A stretch of 64,000 bases of DNA from Sipunculus nudus. Lineage: Eukaryota > Annelida > Sipuncula > Golfingiida > Sipunculidae. The translations under genes were made by a program, and so were the position numbers. The DNA lies in assembly GCA_026874595.1 (NCBI GenBank), contig CM049307.1:38916862-38980861 (forward strand), read 5' to 3'. Positions within the stretch are counted from its first letter, which is position 1; every line of letters starts with the position of its first letter. Positions 1 through 25,217 of this stretch are shown here, in pieces. A model generated the notes under the pieces. That model ran no database searches. It was not told the DNA's origin and was given only the letters and a program-made list of their open reading frames with translations.

Positions 1-1640
1 TATATCATATTTATATCAAACTATTATGTATATGTTCAGATTTATTTAAAAAAAACCCACAGATTTAAGGGGGATACAGCCTTATAAATGGATTTATTAC
101 TTCAGAGTTTAAAGGTCCCATGCTAAAACTATGGTTAAAATGCACAGTCAGACAGGTTATTGTTGATTCTTGAATGTCTGCCATGGTTTCAGGATAATTC
201 TGAGCTTGAATCATAGAAGAGCTTGAATCATAGAAGACACTAAATCCTGAATTCAACAGAGTACCTAATCATTTACCTAATCATTTTGCATCCTAACTAA
301 CAGTTTCAAATTAAGACCCTAGCTCTAACTTTTATAAAATGACAAGATCTTAGAAACTGAGTTTCAGTACAACATGCATATTGAGCTGGCCATTTAGTAA
401 TCCTGGTGTAAAATATACAAGCATGTTCAATATGGCCTTGGCACATGTTATGTATGCTGGAACAGCACTGTAACTTCATGTATCATGCAGAGATATTTAT
501 ATTGACCAGCCATGCAGCTCTACAGAGCTGACTGGTCCATAATCAAAGACACATAGCAGCCTTAGTGATAGGGAGCCATAGCATTATACACACAAGCAGC
601 AGAAAACCAGTTTTAGGTTCTCTGGATTTTACTAGCACATATTTAGACTACTGGGAAGGGTTGGTAGAAATGTTGTTTAGGGGCATTGATTTCCTTGTAG
701 AAACTTAATGTTTAGGCAAAACAAAAAATGGGAATATTAGGCTTACAAAGAGTAGCAAAGGCATGGGACATATGATGAATATTGAATAAAGAATATAAGT
801 TGAGAGTGTAGGTATTCAGGACATTAACATTATGGACATTAGCTGAGAGTGATACTTAAAGAATATTAATCTTCTAAGCATGAGATAGATTAAAGAGAAA
901 ATTTACTGATCATACTAGTATAAAAAACAGGTGCAGTTGCCATTGGTAATAAGATACAGTGGTTCTCAAAATCATTATGAGGTGGTACTAAAGAACTTGG
1001 GAACTAGAACTGGTAGTTTACAGCAGCAATGATACTACAATCCAAGTTGTATTGATATATAAAAATAATTATCTTCACATAACAAGTTATAAAGTAAGAC
1101 AATTTGATAAGTGCTTCTTCATGCAGGAATTGAAGAGAAATTAAAGCATAAAAATTCTAAATAATTAGCAAATAAAAAAAAAATCTTTCAATTGAAATCA
1201 AACATGGTAGACCATGGATGCTTATTATCAATTATTGGTATGGTGTTAAATTTGCTACTGGGTAAAATTTTCTATCAGCCTTTATCTTTTAAAATAGATA
1301 TTTCATTCGCAAACATCCCATAGCCCATACACCACAGATAAATTTTGTTTAGATGACTGTTCTTGAGAATGTTTGAACAGGCTTTTGTGATTGGTATGTA
1401 GAATTGAAGCCTTAGCAGAATACAAACCAGTTGACTGGAAGTAAATAAGTGGCAAACATCTGAGCCATTACATATTGATCATGTGTCTGTGAAGGTCTTG
1501 AATGATCAAGCTTAAGAACGGTGTAATCTTCTCACAGATATTGAATACCACACTATGGGTGGTGTTAACCCTAAGCCCAAGGTTGTGCTCAATCTAATTA
1601 GGGGAAAAAACAATATTCTGGAAATTATGAACTACAATCT
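1..1640. other. upstream or intronic DNA of the RAB11FIP gene, no supported feature
   Basis: AT-rich sequence with scattered stops in all frames. A short duplicated stretch (gagcttgaatcatagaa, two copies near 202-236) is the only visible local repeat. Because the exon at 2296 needs an earlier exon, this is probably intron. Confidence 0.4.
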
Positions 1641-1643
1641 TTA

Positions 1644-1979
1644 GGCCAAAATAAAAAAGGGGTATGGTTCTCAGGCACCTTTTTTTCAGAAATCAATGCA
1701 GGCGCTTTTTTTATTTTACATTTTTTGGTATGTTTCGATAAAAATGTCAAATGATAAGGGAAAAGCATGAAAATAACAGTTTCATTTTGCTAAATAAGTA
1801 AAAGCACTACAAAACAAAGGAAATTGTATGGTTTTATCTTTTTTGAAAGAAATGTCGGAGCGGCAGCAGCTCAATATTGGAAAGTTTTTATTGAAAATCA
1901 AAATAAAAAGTTTTGATGCGGGGGTTTGAAATTGATGCGGGCAAGGCCTGAGAACCATACCTTTAATTTTTTTTTGGCC
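1644..1979. mobile_element. MITE with PIF/Harbinger-like 3-bp TSD
   Basis: A 336-base element bounded by imperfect ~34-base inverted repeats that start GGCCAAA and run into ggtatggttctcaggc; the right copy reads gcctgagaaccatacc and ends GGCC. TTA flanks it on both sides (1641-1643, 1980-1982) as a direct duplication, the target size expected for PIF/Harbinger. No open frame of use, so non-autonomous. Confidence 0.72.
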
Positions 1980-2295
1980 TTATACATATGAATTCATTAT
2001 TGAATAGAAAACATAATTACACTGTCTTTAAGAAACCTTCTTTTTATTGGGAGACTCCTAACAGTTGAAAATATATGAAATTACTGGTCCACTTTGGATC
2101 TGTTTTATTATGCAGTGTTTTTTTTTATAGCCGATAAGCTGTTATTGGCATGTTTATTAAATTGCATGACTTTGATATAAGAAAAATCTTAATTTTACTT
2201 AAATATGTGGAAGGGTTATATATTATAGTTATCAATCTTAATAGCATGATGGCATGCAAGGTCAGGAGTTACATTGTATGAGTGTGTCATTGTAG

Positions 2296-14637
<12,342 letters not shown>

Positions 14638-17450
14638 CCGCAAAACCCACAGGTTACACTTGAGCACCAAATCATCAGACGTTTAGGACAAACATCAGCT
14701 AGATAACCAAATTTTATTAAATAAAAAGTCATTTTGATAAAGCATTTATATGTGAAAGAAGCCTAACCCCTGAAAGGGAGTCCAGACTTTTTTGGGCTTA
14801 GAATAGCATCACTAAAATCATCATTTACATATCATTTAAAAAAAATTATAAATTGCTAAGATTACAGTCATTATAATGTTTCTCTGACTCTGAACTACTG
14901 AAATTGTCCATTACCCAGAGGAGCTATATATTTTTCTTGACAAATTTGGATTAGTTTAAGTTTTGGTATGATCACATTTCAAGCTTATGTTATAATCATA
15001 TCATTTCAAAATATGGTTTTGGTGCAGTTTATTATAGATGGATTGCTCAGGCTAAATTGAAGGTAGATTGATATTTTTTGTTACAAACTGTTCAGATAAA
15101 TGTTTAAAAAAAGAGTAAAAAAACGTTTTGGGTCTTAGAAAACCTGTTGATCAAATGTTAATGGTTGTTTAAAGATCAAAGGCTGAATATAGACAGAATT
15201 CAAACAGAACAGATTCACCTCTGCAGATATACCACTATATGCATAGGCCTGTGTCAAAAATGATGCTGAAGATGAGTTAGATGACCACAGCTATAACATA
15301 TCACTGTCAGTGCTCTCTGACATTGTACTTAAACATTCCTGGTGATTTTACACCTGTTGTTGCCTTTTGTATTCCCTCCATAATTATGCCAGCTGCACAT
15401 TCCAGACATTAAGGATGAACTTCATGATGCTTCAGGACACTTGAGGTCTCAGCGGACCAAGGGAGCACACATGTATTGTACTAAAACTGGTCAGTGTAAA
15501 AATATTGAAAAGTGTATCTTGTGAAATATACAGGATCTGGAAGGAGATAGACTATCCGAAAGGTCCAGAGTGGCTCGAAGCAGCTCAAGACGAACTGTGA
15601 ATGACAGCACACTTACCATACCTGTACTTATAAGGTGCTTGGCACTCAATATTTAATAGACAAGTTCTAGGTGAGCAGCTTTTCATCTGACAAGCATCAC
15701 CTCAGGTGCTTGAAATAAAGGAAAATACAATATGTCATTTATAATGGCATGATGATCATATCATCATAGTGGATCACACAAATCAGGATAAAGTTTGAGT
15801 GATAGTGTAGTCCCGAAGTTGTGCACCCTGAATGGGCTTATCACAGACCATGTGACAGCATAATATATTTTTAGAGGATCACTATTTTCATACTATAATA
15901 AGTCAGTGGTGGTCTTGTTGAAGACTGGAATACAGAATGTGCTGTCAGTAGGACACGGCCGTTCACAAAGAAAAACTGAAGATCAGATAATTGAGTTTAT
16001 ACTGGGAGTTGATGTGATGGTTCGCTTATGTTCACACATAATTGATATGATGTATTTCAATAACAACCTGATAGCTGGACCTTCAGAGGCAGGTTTTATG
16101 GCAAAAGAGTTCAGTTTACGGCATAATATTAACTGTGGATGCACAAGGTCACATTTGTCTACACAATTGCCATCAGGCTTTGTTAGTTCACACTGGATGA
16201 AGGCTTTGTGATATAATTTTGGAGTTAGTTATATTGGTAACCAAGTTGCAATTTTACCCTGCTGATACCCCAAGCTTGACCAGCAAATAATACAAACTGT
16301 ACCAGAAGGATGGGAGAATTTCCAAGATGGCTGATGGTCTCAAATGTTGCGGGGTTATACCAGCAACAATAAACCCCCATGCCTCAGCATTCCAGATATG
16401 TCTTTTTGTCTATATATGCAACTTTTTCACCACCACTATTAATATATGAAGTTGTTGCTGTCCTAGCTAATTTATATAAAAATGCTTATATTTTAAAGCC
16501 GCATTGACAGATAGTTTGATCTCACTATGAACTTGTACTGTGAGGTATATATTCAGATAACAGCACAAAATATTTATACATTTATTAACAGTTTCCCTGT
16601 TTGTGATTTGGTAGGGAAATTGAAAAGTGTCCTTTTTGAGGTTGTTCCATCATATGGTTTTGTTACTGTTTTCTATGCAAGAAACCTGCTTTGGCTATAG
16701 TAAAGTACTAAAGAGCTGTTTTATCAATGCCATGCTTCAGTAACATGTATGGTGCCCTGTCATATGTGTTTTAATATGATTTCTGTTCTCATTAATCAGA
16801 ACAGAATAAAGTCAGACATGGCTAATATATTTTTGGGCTTTATCACCTTGAATAATTCATTATAAATAGCTAGTAACAGAAATCATGAATTATGATAAAC
16901 ATTTTGATAAGCAGCAGGTGCTGCCATCTGTAGGTAAATATGTAAACTAACCAAAGTTCATTAAATTTCACACTTTCCAAAAATGTTAATTTGTCAGATT
17001 CAACAAAAGATAAAGTTATGGAAATTATGGGGAGCAGAGAAATATTTTTTCATGATAAGCCATTAAAATCTATGGAAAGATTGTGGCAGCCTCCCCAAGT
17101 TTTTAGTGGTATGATGATCTTATGGTTGTGCATTATGGTGCATTATAAAGTGTATTTATTCAAATGTGAATGAAAAATTTAGATTTAATTGTATGATGAA
17201 ATATTAATAATCGGTGATTATGAAAATATTATGAAGTGAAATGAGGCATGGTCCTTTTGACATAGCAAAAGCGAAGTGATAATAAAAGAAGTGTTTTTTG
17301 TATAAAGTATATGTTAATGTCTGCATTTCCCTACATTGGTACTTGGTCACAGATTGTCTGTGATTCAGCAGATCATGACATTCTGGTCATGTGCAATATT
17401 TTTCTATTAAATGTTAATTTAAAATAAAAAAAAGATCCAAAACTTTTTAT
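14638..17450 (+). other. 3' flank and probable 3' UTR of the RAB11FIP gene
   Basis: Non-coding sequence after the stop. The first AATAAA is at 14720-14725, 83 bases downstream, and further AATAAA-like hexamers occur near 17280 and 17420, so the transcript end cannot be fixed by eye. A 101-codon plus-strand open frame at 15906-16211 resembles no family I know. A short spliceable-looking frame at 15534-15656 is described under findings. Otherwise unique-looking AT-rich DNA. Confidence 0.4.
14720..14725 (+). terminator. candidate polyadenylation signal of RAB11FIP3/4
   Basis: AATAAA 83 bases after the TAA stop. It is the first in the 3' flank but not necessarily the one used. Confidence 0.3.
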
Positions 17451-18644
17451 CTTATTCATTTCCTTTTTGATATTTGGATATTAAATATTTAAAGAATTAA
17501 TTTTGTTGTAATAACAAAAGGTCATTTAGATATTAAATGAAGAGTGAAAAACTTAATTATTAAAATCCAAGGTGTGCAGGTTTAATAGATGCTTTTATTC
17601 AAAATTTATATTTATTTGAAAAAAAGTATATTAACTGTAGGTCTATTTTTCAGAGTGAGCAAACTTAGTATATTAAATTAAATTATGATGTGATAAATTA
17701 AATGATATTGTTATATGGTGTTGTTGATATCATCACTCACTTGCCTTTGAAAAGAAAACGAAAATTCTATATATTCTCCCTCCATTTAACCATGTGATGA
17801 TAATTCCTGCATATGAGCTGTACATGATCATCTAGGAGAGGCATTGCTTAATTATATCACAATTATTTATACGAATAACAGTCAGTCAGCTTTAGCTGGA
17901 TATGTGGCCTTCACCTGTAAATATATTGTTCTTTATTATTTTGAAATGGAATTTGTACATATCAGCAGTCCAATAAAATGTGAAATAGTAAGTGTAATAA
18001 TGTTGTTGTCACAGACTTAACCTGTTAATTTAATTAGTAGGTTCAGATTTCCTTGACTAGCTATAGTGTTGAGTAAATTTTAAGTTAGGAGATACCCTTA
18101 ATAAGAGTGTATAATGTGAACAAATATTTGTATAAGGTTGTGATTATTTACACTTCCCTAAGAGGGAGTTCATCTGAAACAGGGTACCCAAGTTAAAGTG
18201 ACATGTTACATATTTTAAGATGCTTCAATAGTTTGGTATTGTATCACATAAGCCGCTTTAAACATATTGTGATCACAAGAGTCATAGATGGTCATGACAC
18301 CAAGATATGCTTTCATGTTTGAACAAAATAAATACATAAATCTGATTTTTTGCACCAGTCATGGAACTTATGGGCTGTGAGTAACAATAGGATATATTGT
18401 GGCCTCAACATTTGCCAGGAGCGTACCAGTAACAGATTTGAGGAATATTACTGATTTAAGGTCTTGGTAACCATTCAGTATCCTCGTAGAACATGGACAC
18501 ATTGACCCTTGCCCAAATTATTTGTTATTTATCTGTTGTTACAGTACCTTTAACTGTTATGGTTTTTAGTTAGATAAATGTTTAGTTCATTTCTGTACCA
18601 GAATCTAATTAATGTATGTTGAGTTTTAGTATATATACAAAGCA

Positions 18645-18708
<64 letters not shown>

Positions 18709-18745
18709 GCACATGTGTGCACATGTGCATGTGTGTGTGTGTGCA
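18645..18745. repeat. compound (TA)n-(CA/TG)n microsatellite
   Basis: About 55 bases of TA repeat with one interruption, followed by a mixed CA/TG stretch. Confidence 0.93.
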
Positions 18746-21106
18746 CATATTACACCTTTGGGTTTAAATCTCTGTAGAGACACAGATAGGGGCACGGGAA
18801 CAAGGTATACAATGAACCTTTAATAAGACTTTTTAAAATAATAAGACTACAATATCAGTATCACCACATCGTATTTATTTCTTACCAACCCAGCAGCATT
18901 TCATGTCTGATCTCAGTGTCTTTTTGGAGGAGAACAGGTGCATATGTAGTTAGAGTAACAGTAGTAATTCTTAGGTAGTGACACGAGGACTCGCTGTGGC
19001 CCCCACTGCAGGTGTTTACATTATTTTAATACATTAATGTATGATTGATCTTTATATTAAATATATGTTATATGAAATGTGATTTTTGTATATATGGTTA
19101 TCACCCTTGTCAATAGGGATTTGTATACAATACAGATATTTACGTCCATGCAGTACTGTAGCATTCTGGTAATAAAATATTATACAATCATATTCAAAGG
19201 TTAAATTGTGATGTTATATATACAAATAAGCATTGTTTAACATATCTGTAGCCTACAATAGCAGGTTTATATTATTTCCATGGGACCACTTTGTCGTGCT
19301 ATCTTTAGAGCATTATTCCTTCGCTTTTGTATACTATTCAGGGCAAGCTACCTTGTGCTTTTACAGACAGTTTAGACAATTCTTAGTCTCAAGATGGGAC
19401 GCTTTACCTGTTTGCTATCTGCGGACCAGACAGAGGTCAATTTTAGGACACCGGATGACATCATTTCTCTGGTGACCATTTAGTCAAACCCTAATTGCAG
19501 AGCATGATATCTGTGCTCTGCTGACAGTTTTATTTGGCCACACTTGCAGAGCATGCTGCCATAGCTTTGCTGTCCATTTACTTGATTTTGCTCTGCACAG
19601 CTTATGCTCAGATCCTATGTTTACCAGTTAGGTTTTCATTGCAGAACATGAGGTAACTGATCCATTGTCAGCAAGTTTTCTCCTTCTCAATTTGAGAACA
19701 GAGCTTAATTGCCAAGCTGATTATTATAGTTATACCCTGAGGTAATTGCAGAACACAGTAGTCTTGCTGATCTGCTTACGATTCAGTGAAGCCCAAGAGA
19801 CAGGACATGTCATTCGTCATGGACACCTATTCTTACACTTACCTGACAGGTGAAATCATCCGAATTCTGTTTATTCAATGTGATCTTGTAACATATATTT
19901 GTAAGATATATGCACAAAATGTATAAAAGATGTAACATAGTTTACTTCTGTACACAAAGCACCTGTGACCTTCTGCTCAAAACATTTCAGTGATTTATAA
20001 ATGCACAGATGTATTTTGCATGATGAAATATTTGTATTTTCAGGGCAATTATTTTTTTTCAACAGGAGGTTAAACAGGAATTATTCCTTCTCAAAAATGT
20101 GCAATAATTAATACTTTGTTTGGATTAAGTGACAGTTAATGGCATGACATGGCACTGAGAAAAATTAGCATTTTGTAAATATGGACAGTTTACAAAGCAT
20201 TTTAATATCAGGATGATAACAAATATTGATCATTTAGATTCATACACAATTTTCCATGACAAATATAGGTGTTTTTGTACAAAAAGCCAAGTAGTATACT
20301 GGTCATTTCAATGTGCAATTAATTGTAGGCCTTCAACAGCAGAGGGTGACTTCACCTGCTGGGAATGGTTTTAACTATAGTTTTCAGTTGTCCAATACAA
20401 ATTTGATGTAGCTGTGAATCGCCAGTGTTTTATCTTAAATTAATATATTTGCAGGTTCTTTAGACATATTTATTATATAGTCTCATCATTTTGTATTGAT
20501 AATTGTTTACCGCATTAATTTGGGGACAAATATAAAATGCATCTAGCTTATGAAGTTTATAAATATAGTTTATAATTATAAATAACAGTTTCTGATTGGG
20601 ACATGCAAGATGCATGCAGGTACTGTAATAGCCAATAATTTCTGAGTTTACAGGAAAATATTTTCTTCTCTGTCTAAATGATGATTATTCAGTGATTATT
20701 TATTGTTTAATAAAACACATGGATTGGCAGTATCCATTTATTATATTAACCTGGTTTGATTTTTAATCATTACTGTAATAACTCATGTAAGGTCAACATG
20801 TTCCTGTGTAATGGTCTGAATTATGGATATTGTATATTAAGCACTCTGTGTATACACATTTCAGTAGCAGATAAGTAGATAACTGAGTCATATGTCTGTC
20901 TTTGTTATTCAGACTGAATTAAGTGCAGGGTAATTTGAGATCAGAATGGATTTAAAATCCACTTAGATTCCAGTCCTGTGTAATCACTGTGAGTACATGT
21001 ATCCTTTCTCTGTGAGGTTATATACTGTATGTCCAGGATATAGTTATCATAAAACAATTAAGGAGTGGTATTTAAATGTTTATTGCATAATGTAACAATT
21101 TTTGTG

Positions 21107-21205
21107 ATGGACCAGCTGTTGTTGTGGTTATACATGGCCATGGACCAGCTGTTGCCATGGTTATGCATGGTGATGGACCAACTGTTGCCATGGCAGTGCG
21201 AGACC
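21107..21205. repeat. 33-bp tandem repeat, 3 copies
   Basis: Copies start at 21107, 21140 and 21173 with atggaccagctgttg or a one-base variant. Each contains or is followed by ccatgg or catggc. Confidence 0.85.
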
Positions 21206-21308
21206 TGCTTATTGACAAGTCTCCTGTTATGTTAGCTGTTTCTCAATAAAACAGTTCTATAATATAAATGATGAGTTTTGTTATCTTTACTAATGCATAT
21301 GTTCTGTT

Positions 21309-21742
21309 TTTAGCTCAGATGACTCCGCTATAGTCATGCTCCACTGTCCATCATGCTGTCTGTTAAACGGGCACAATTTGAAACTGTTAGACCTACAAAT
21401 CCAGAATTAGGCATACTGTTAGGTGTCCCCAAAATCTCCAACCAAACTGAAAGCAGGTCACTGCAACTTTGAGAAATGAAGGAAAAACCTCAATTTTCCA
21501 TTAAAAACCTAATATCAAACTTCAGGACTGCCTTGTATAAAAAAATACTTGTTTTTCTTAATATTATTTGCAACAATTTCATACTCATGAATATAAACCA
21601 ATCCTGTCAACCAACCATGGCCATAATTACCTTTTCCTCTCACACTTAATCTCCCTTTGATATTATTTTAGATTTTACCTTCGATTTTACCTTCAGGTTC
21701 AACTTCAGCTGAACACAGTTGACCCATGGGTCCCTTGTTTCT
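21309..21742 (-). mobile_element. rolling-circle-like (HINE-type) element, inverted copy
   Basis: The minus-strand left end (aacaagggacccatgggtca, then ttcagctga) is at 21742. The hairpin end (ttttagctcagatgact on the plus strand) is at 21309. The core is the reverse of the repeat in 24260-25080 (plus-strand phrases aaaacctcaattttcc and ttcaggactgcctt). About 434 bases, non-coding. Confidence 0.6.
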
Positions 21743-21902
21743 ACACCATTATCATGCAATCAACCAGCAAGCTAGTTATGCTTAAGAAAAGAATGGTTTA
21801 ATTTCATATATGTAATAGTAGCCTGAAACTTCACACTCCATGCTTCAATGCACATTTGATACTGGCCTAAAAGACCTGTATTAAAACAAATTTCTACTAA
21901 TA

Positions 21903-24900
21903 AACAAGGGACCCATGGGTCACGTTGCTCAGCTGAATTTTGGAAAGTATTAGTAACTGCAAAATATTTTATTTCTTACGGTTTTTCATGTATATTACTT
22001 TTTGAAAAGTTAAGAGAAAATGGCCAAGTTAAAATGAAACTCTGTAAATTATAGAATAATGGACATGAGCTAAAGCATATGGACTGTCTAATAAATGAAA
22101 CCTTTGGCCTGAGACCATTTAGTGATGCACCAAGGGAAAAAATGGGCCTACAGTAAGTGTACTATAAAAGTTCCATTTCATAAACAAATAATGTGTGAAG
22201 GTAATTAAGTTTTCAAAAGTTAAATATATGGCCATATAAGTTAAAAATTAATCCCACAAAGTTTGACCAATATTCCTAATTTTAAAACTAAGTTTAACAG
22301 TGTTATTCACACCTAGGCCCGGCCAACTGTAAGAGATATATGAATGAAATGCTACCAAGTATTTATATCTTCTTAAATCTTGTCAGTTTGCACTTATATT
22401 AGGTCCTAATATTTTATCATATTTGAATATTAGGATGAAATTCCTGAACATTTTTTTCTTAAAAAAAGAAATCAAAATTGTTCAAGTCTCAACAAAAAGA
22501 ATTAATTTAACATTAAAATTATAAGATTTGTCTTGTTTATTAGTCCTGTGTATTAAAGGGGTGGGTGGGGGAGAGGTCTCTGTTGTTTCTGTTCCTTGCT
22601 GAAAACAAGGGACCTATGGGTCACGACGCTCAGCTGTTATATATGATAAAAAAATATTTTTTAGAAATGAGGCACATGCTGGTTTTGTGTGGTAATAAAT
22701 ATAAGCTGTATTATGAGTTGTGGGTGTTTAGCTTTTGTATGATTTTGATAGTATCTTTGGAGACAGGGAAGAGGATTGATTTCATTTATTTTATTAACAA
22801 ATGGAGTGCTATTGTCACACAGATTTTGACTTGGCCATATAACTTATAAGCAGAACATATAATATAAGAGTAACTATTTATTAAAAAAATTACAAATATT
22901 GTCCCAAATATAATTTTTATTAAAAATAATAAGAGAATCATATGATTTTTTAAAATGAAATATAACTGATATGATTATTAAAATAATATTAAAGAATATA
23001 TTCATGAATGCATTCATGAATACATTTTGAAAGTATTTGCACAAGTATTCATACACTTTCATTTTTACCTGAATTCCCATTCTTTATGCAAGAAATTTTA
23101 TAATGGAGTACATAATCATATTCGTATTTAAATACAATTACAAAGTATTTGTCTGGTATTTATTCAGTTTTCACCAAACAATGATTTTGAGAATCCAGAA
23201 TATACAAAATTCACACATTTAAATAATGATCATAAGTACCTGGTTTTATGGCTTTTATTTATATTAAAAAAATAAATGTAAAAAATTCATTTTGGACTAA
23301 TTTCACATCAATGTACACACTAGACACAGTAGGAATCTAGATTAATATTATCAACTGCATCTTTGTCTATCATTAATTTCCTTCATATAATCCCTAATGA
23401 TTAGTAATGAATACTATGATTTACTTCTTTATCATTAAAAATGAACTGGAAAATGCCATAGGTGACTGCATGGTGTTATTTGGAATATGTGACATTCTAC
23501 CCATCGATACAAGATTCTTATATCATCAGTAACTGCAAGTTAATTTCCTGTTATTATAAACTAACAAATTCCTTTTCTATTTTTCTTTAATTTGTTATTA
23601 AAAACCAAGAAAAATTTATTAATTTATTGTTTATTGTTATGTTGTTGGTTAAAACTACTAGATGAGTTGGGTTGGACACCTGGATCAACTGTGGCTGGCC
23701 ATAAGCTGTCTGGATTCTCGCCTCAAGCGTGCATAATTTGATGAAAGGTCAACAAGGTCAACATACAGGTGACTCAAGAGGGGCTGGAGAGAGCCAAAGT
23801 CTGACAGGGTCTCATAAAAAACATTAATAAAAGCTACAATATTTGGCCAATTTCTTTCAGCTTTCTAAACTAAAAAGCTGAAATCCTTATGTGTGCATGA
23901 TATGAAAATTATATCAACAGTGCTCTCAGGAAACAAACGTGCCATGGTCACAGTTGGGCAAAATTTAAGGTACTAATTTTATATTTATACTAATAACTTA
24001 TAAAATTTGAAAAATTCAGAACTAATTTTGGGTATTCAATTGAATCTTGATTAAATAATGTTACATCCCTGACAATAAAATCTCTAGCTTCAGCAATGCC
24101 CTTGTTAAGGGAGTAAATATATTTCTTGATTTTTTACAAAGTGCATTATGTTTGGGCCCATAACTTAAAAAAAATACACAATACTAACATCATTTCTGGC
24201 ATGTGCATAGCGAATGTATAGAAAAATATGTATATTATATATGATCAAAGTCAGATCAGTGGTTTTGATATAAGGCAGTCTTAAAGTGTAACAATGGGTT
24301 TTTAATGGAAAAATGAAGTTTTTCATTGATATCTTGAAGGAATTAAGTCCTAGTGACCAAATTCTTGGCATGGTAGGGGATTTTGGAGAAATCTAACTGT
24401 ATGCCAAATTTAAGGAACTTAGAGCTGAAGCTCGGGAGCTGAGCTCTAGCAAACTGCATAACACTAGCAATATGTGACATGGTGCTTGAAAACTTGAATA
24501 AAATCTACAGTTTTTGATCAACTGGTTTCAAATTTTTGGTATTAACAGTTGAAATGCTACCAAAAACATGCTGTAAAAAATTAAATCCACAGCAGTTACA
24601 GCAAAAAAACGTGCCATGGTCAAAGTTGGGCAAAATCTAAGGTACCAATTTTTTATTTTTGCTAATATTTTAATAAATTTAAAAGATTTTGATCTAATTT
24701 TGGGTATACAATTTAATTTTGATTAATAAAAGTAATATTACTTGAAAAAAAGTGCTTAGCTTTAACAAGTTTTGTGTTGTGATAAAATTTCTTTCCTGAT
24801 TATTTACAAAATGCATTATGTTTGGGCCCATAACTTTTTTAAATTACATAATACAGACCTAATTTCTGGCAGGTACATAAGAATTATATAGAGGATTATT

Positions 24901-25217
24901 TATAGGAAATATGAGGAAAAACAGATGAGTGGTTTTGATATTAGGCAGTCCTGAAGTGTGAAAATAGGTTTTTAATAAAAAATTGAGGTTTTTCCTTAAT
25001 TTCTCAAAGGAATGAAGTCGCAAAGACCCAGTTTTCGGCTTGGTAGGAGATCTTGGGGACATCTAACATTATGCTGAATTTTGGATTCCTAGGTCTTACG
25101 GTTTCAAAACATGCCACATCTACGGACGGACGGATGGACGGACGGACAGACGGACGGACGACGGAGAATGGACCACGACTATAGCTCAGATGACTTATAG
25201 TCAGCTGAGCTAAAAAT
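21903..25217 (+). mobile_element. rolling-circle-like (HINE-type) repeat cluster with ~670-bp tandem units
   Basis: Two left ends of the family lie at 21903 and 22604 (aagggacccatgggtca, then gctcagctg). The right end is at 25122-25217: a gacgg microsatellite, then the hairpin tagctcagatgact / agtcagctgagcta (25182-25212), then an A-run. In between, two diverged tandem units are marked by gtgccatggtca (23939, 24611) and tttgggcccataactt (24152, 24820). The AT-rich stretch 22640-23640 may be unrelated DNA. Assigning this to Helitron/Helentron-associated elements is inference from structure. Confidence 0.55.

Larger units (their letters stand above)
17451..21300. other. intergenic DNA between convergent genes
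   Basis: AT-rich, no credible exon. It contains a TA/CA microsatellite (18645-18745), loosely recurring gcagagcatg phrases (19490-19760) and a 33-base tandem repeat (21107-21205). Confidence 0.45.

Noticed and set aside
1403..1441. 39-base segment between tatgtag and gtaaat, phase-compatible with the exon at 2296
   Set aside because: The acceptor is weak, the segment is very short, and no family residues are recognisable. Chance is likely.
15906..16211. 101-codon plus-strand open frame after the RAB11FIP stop
   Set aside because: No recognisable motif; lies in probable 3' UTR or flank.
19490..19760. Recurring gcagagcatg and gcagaacat phrases
   Set aside because: Spacing irregular and copies too short to call a repeat family.
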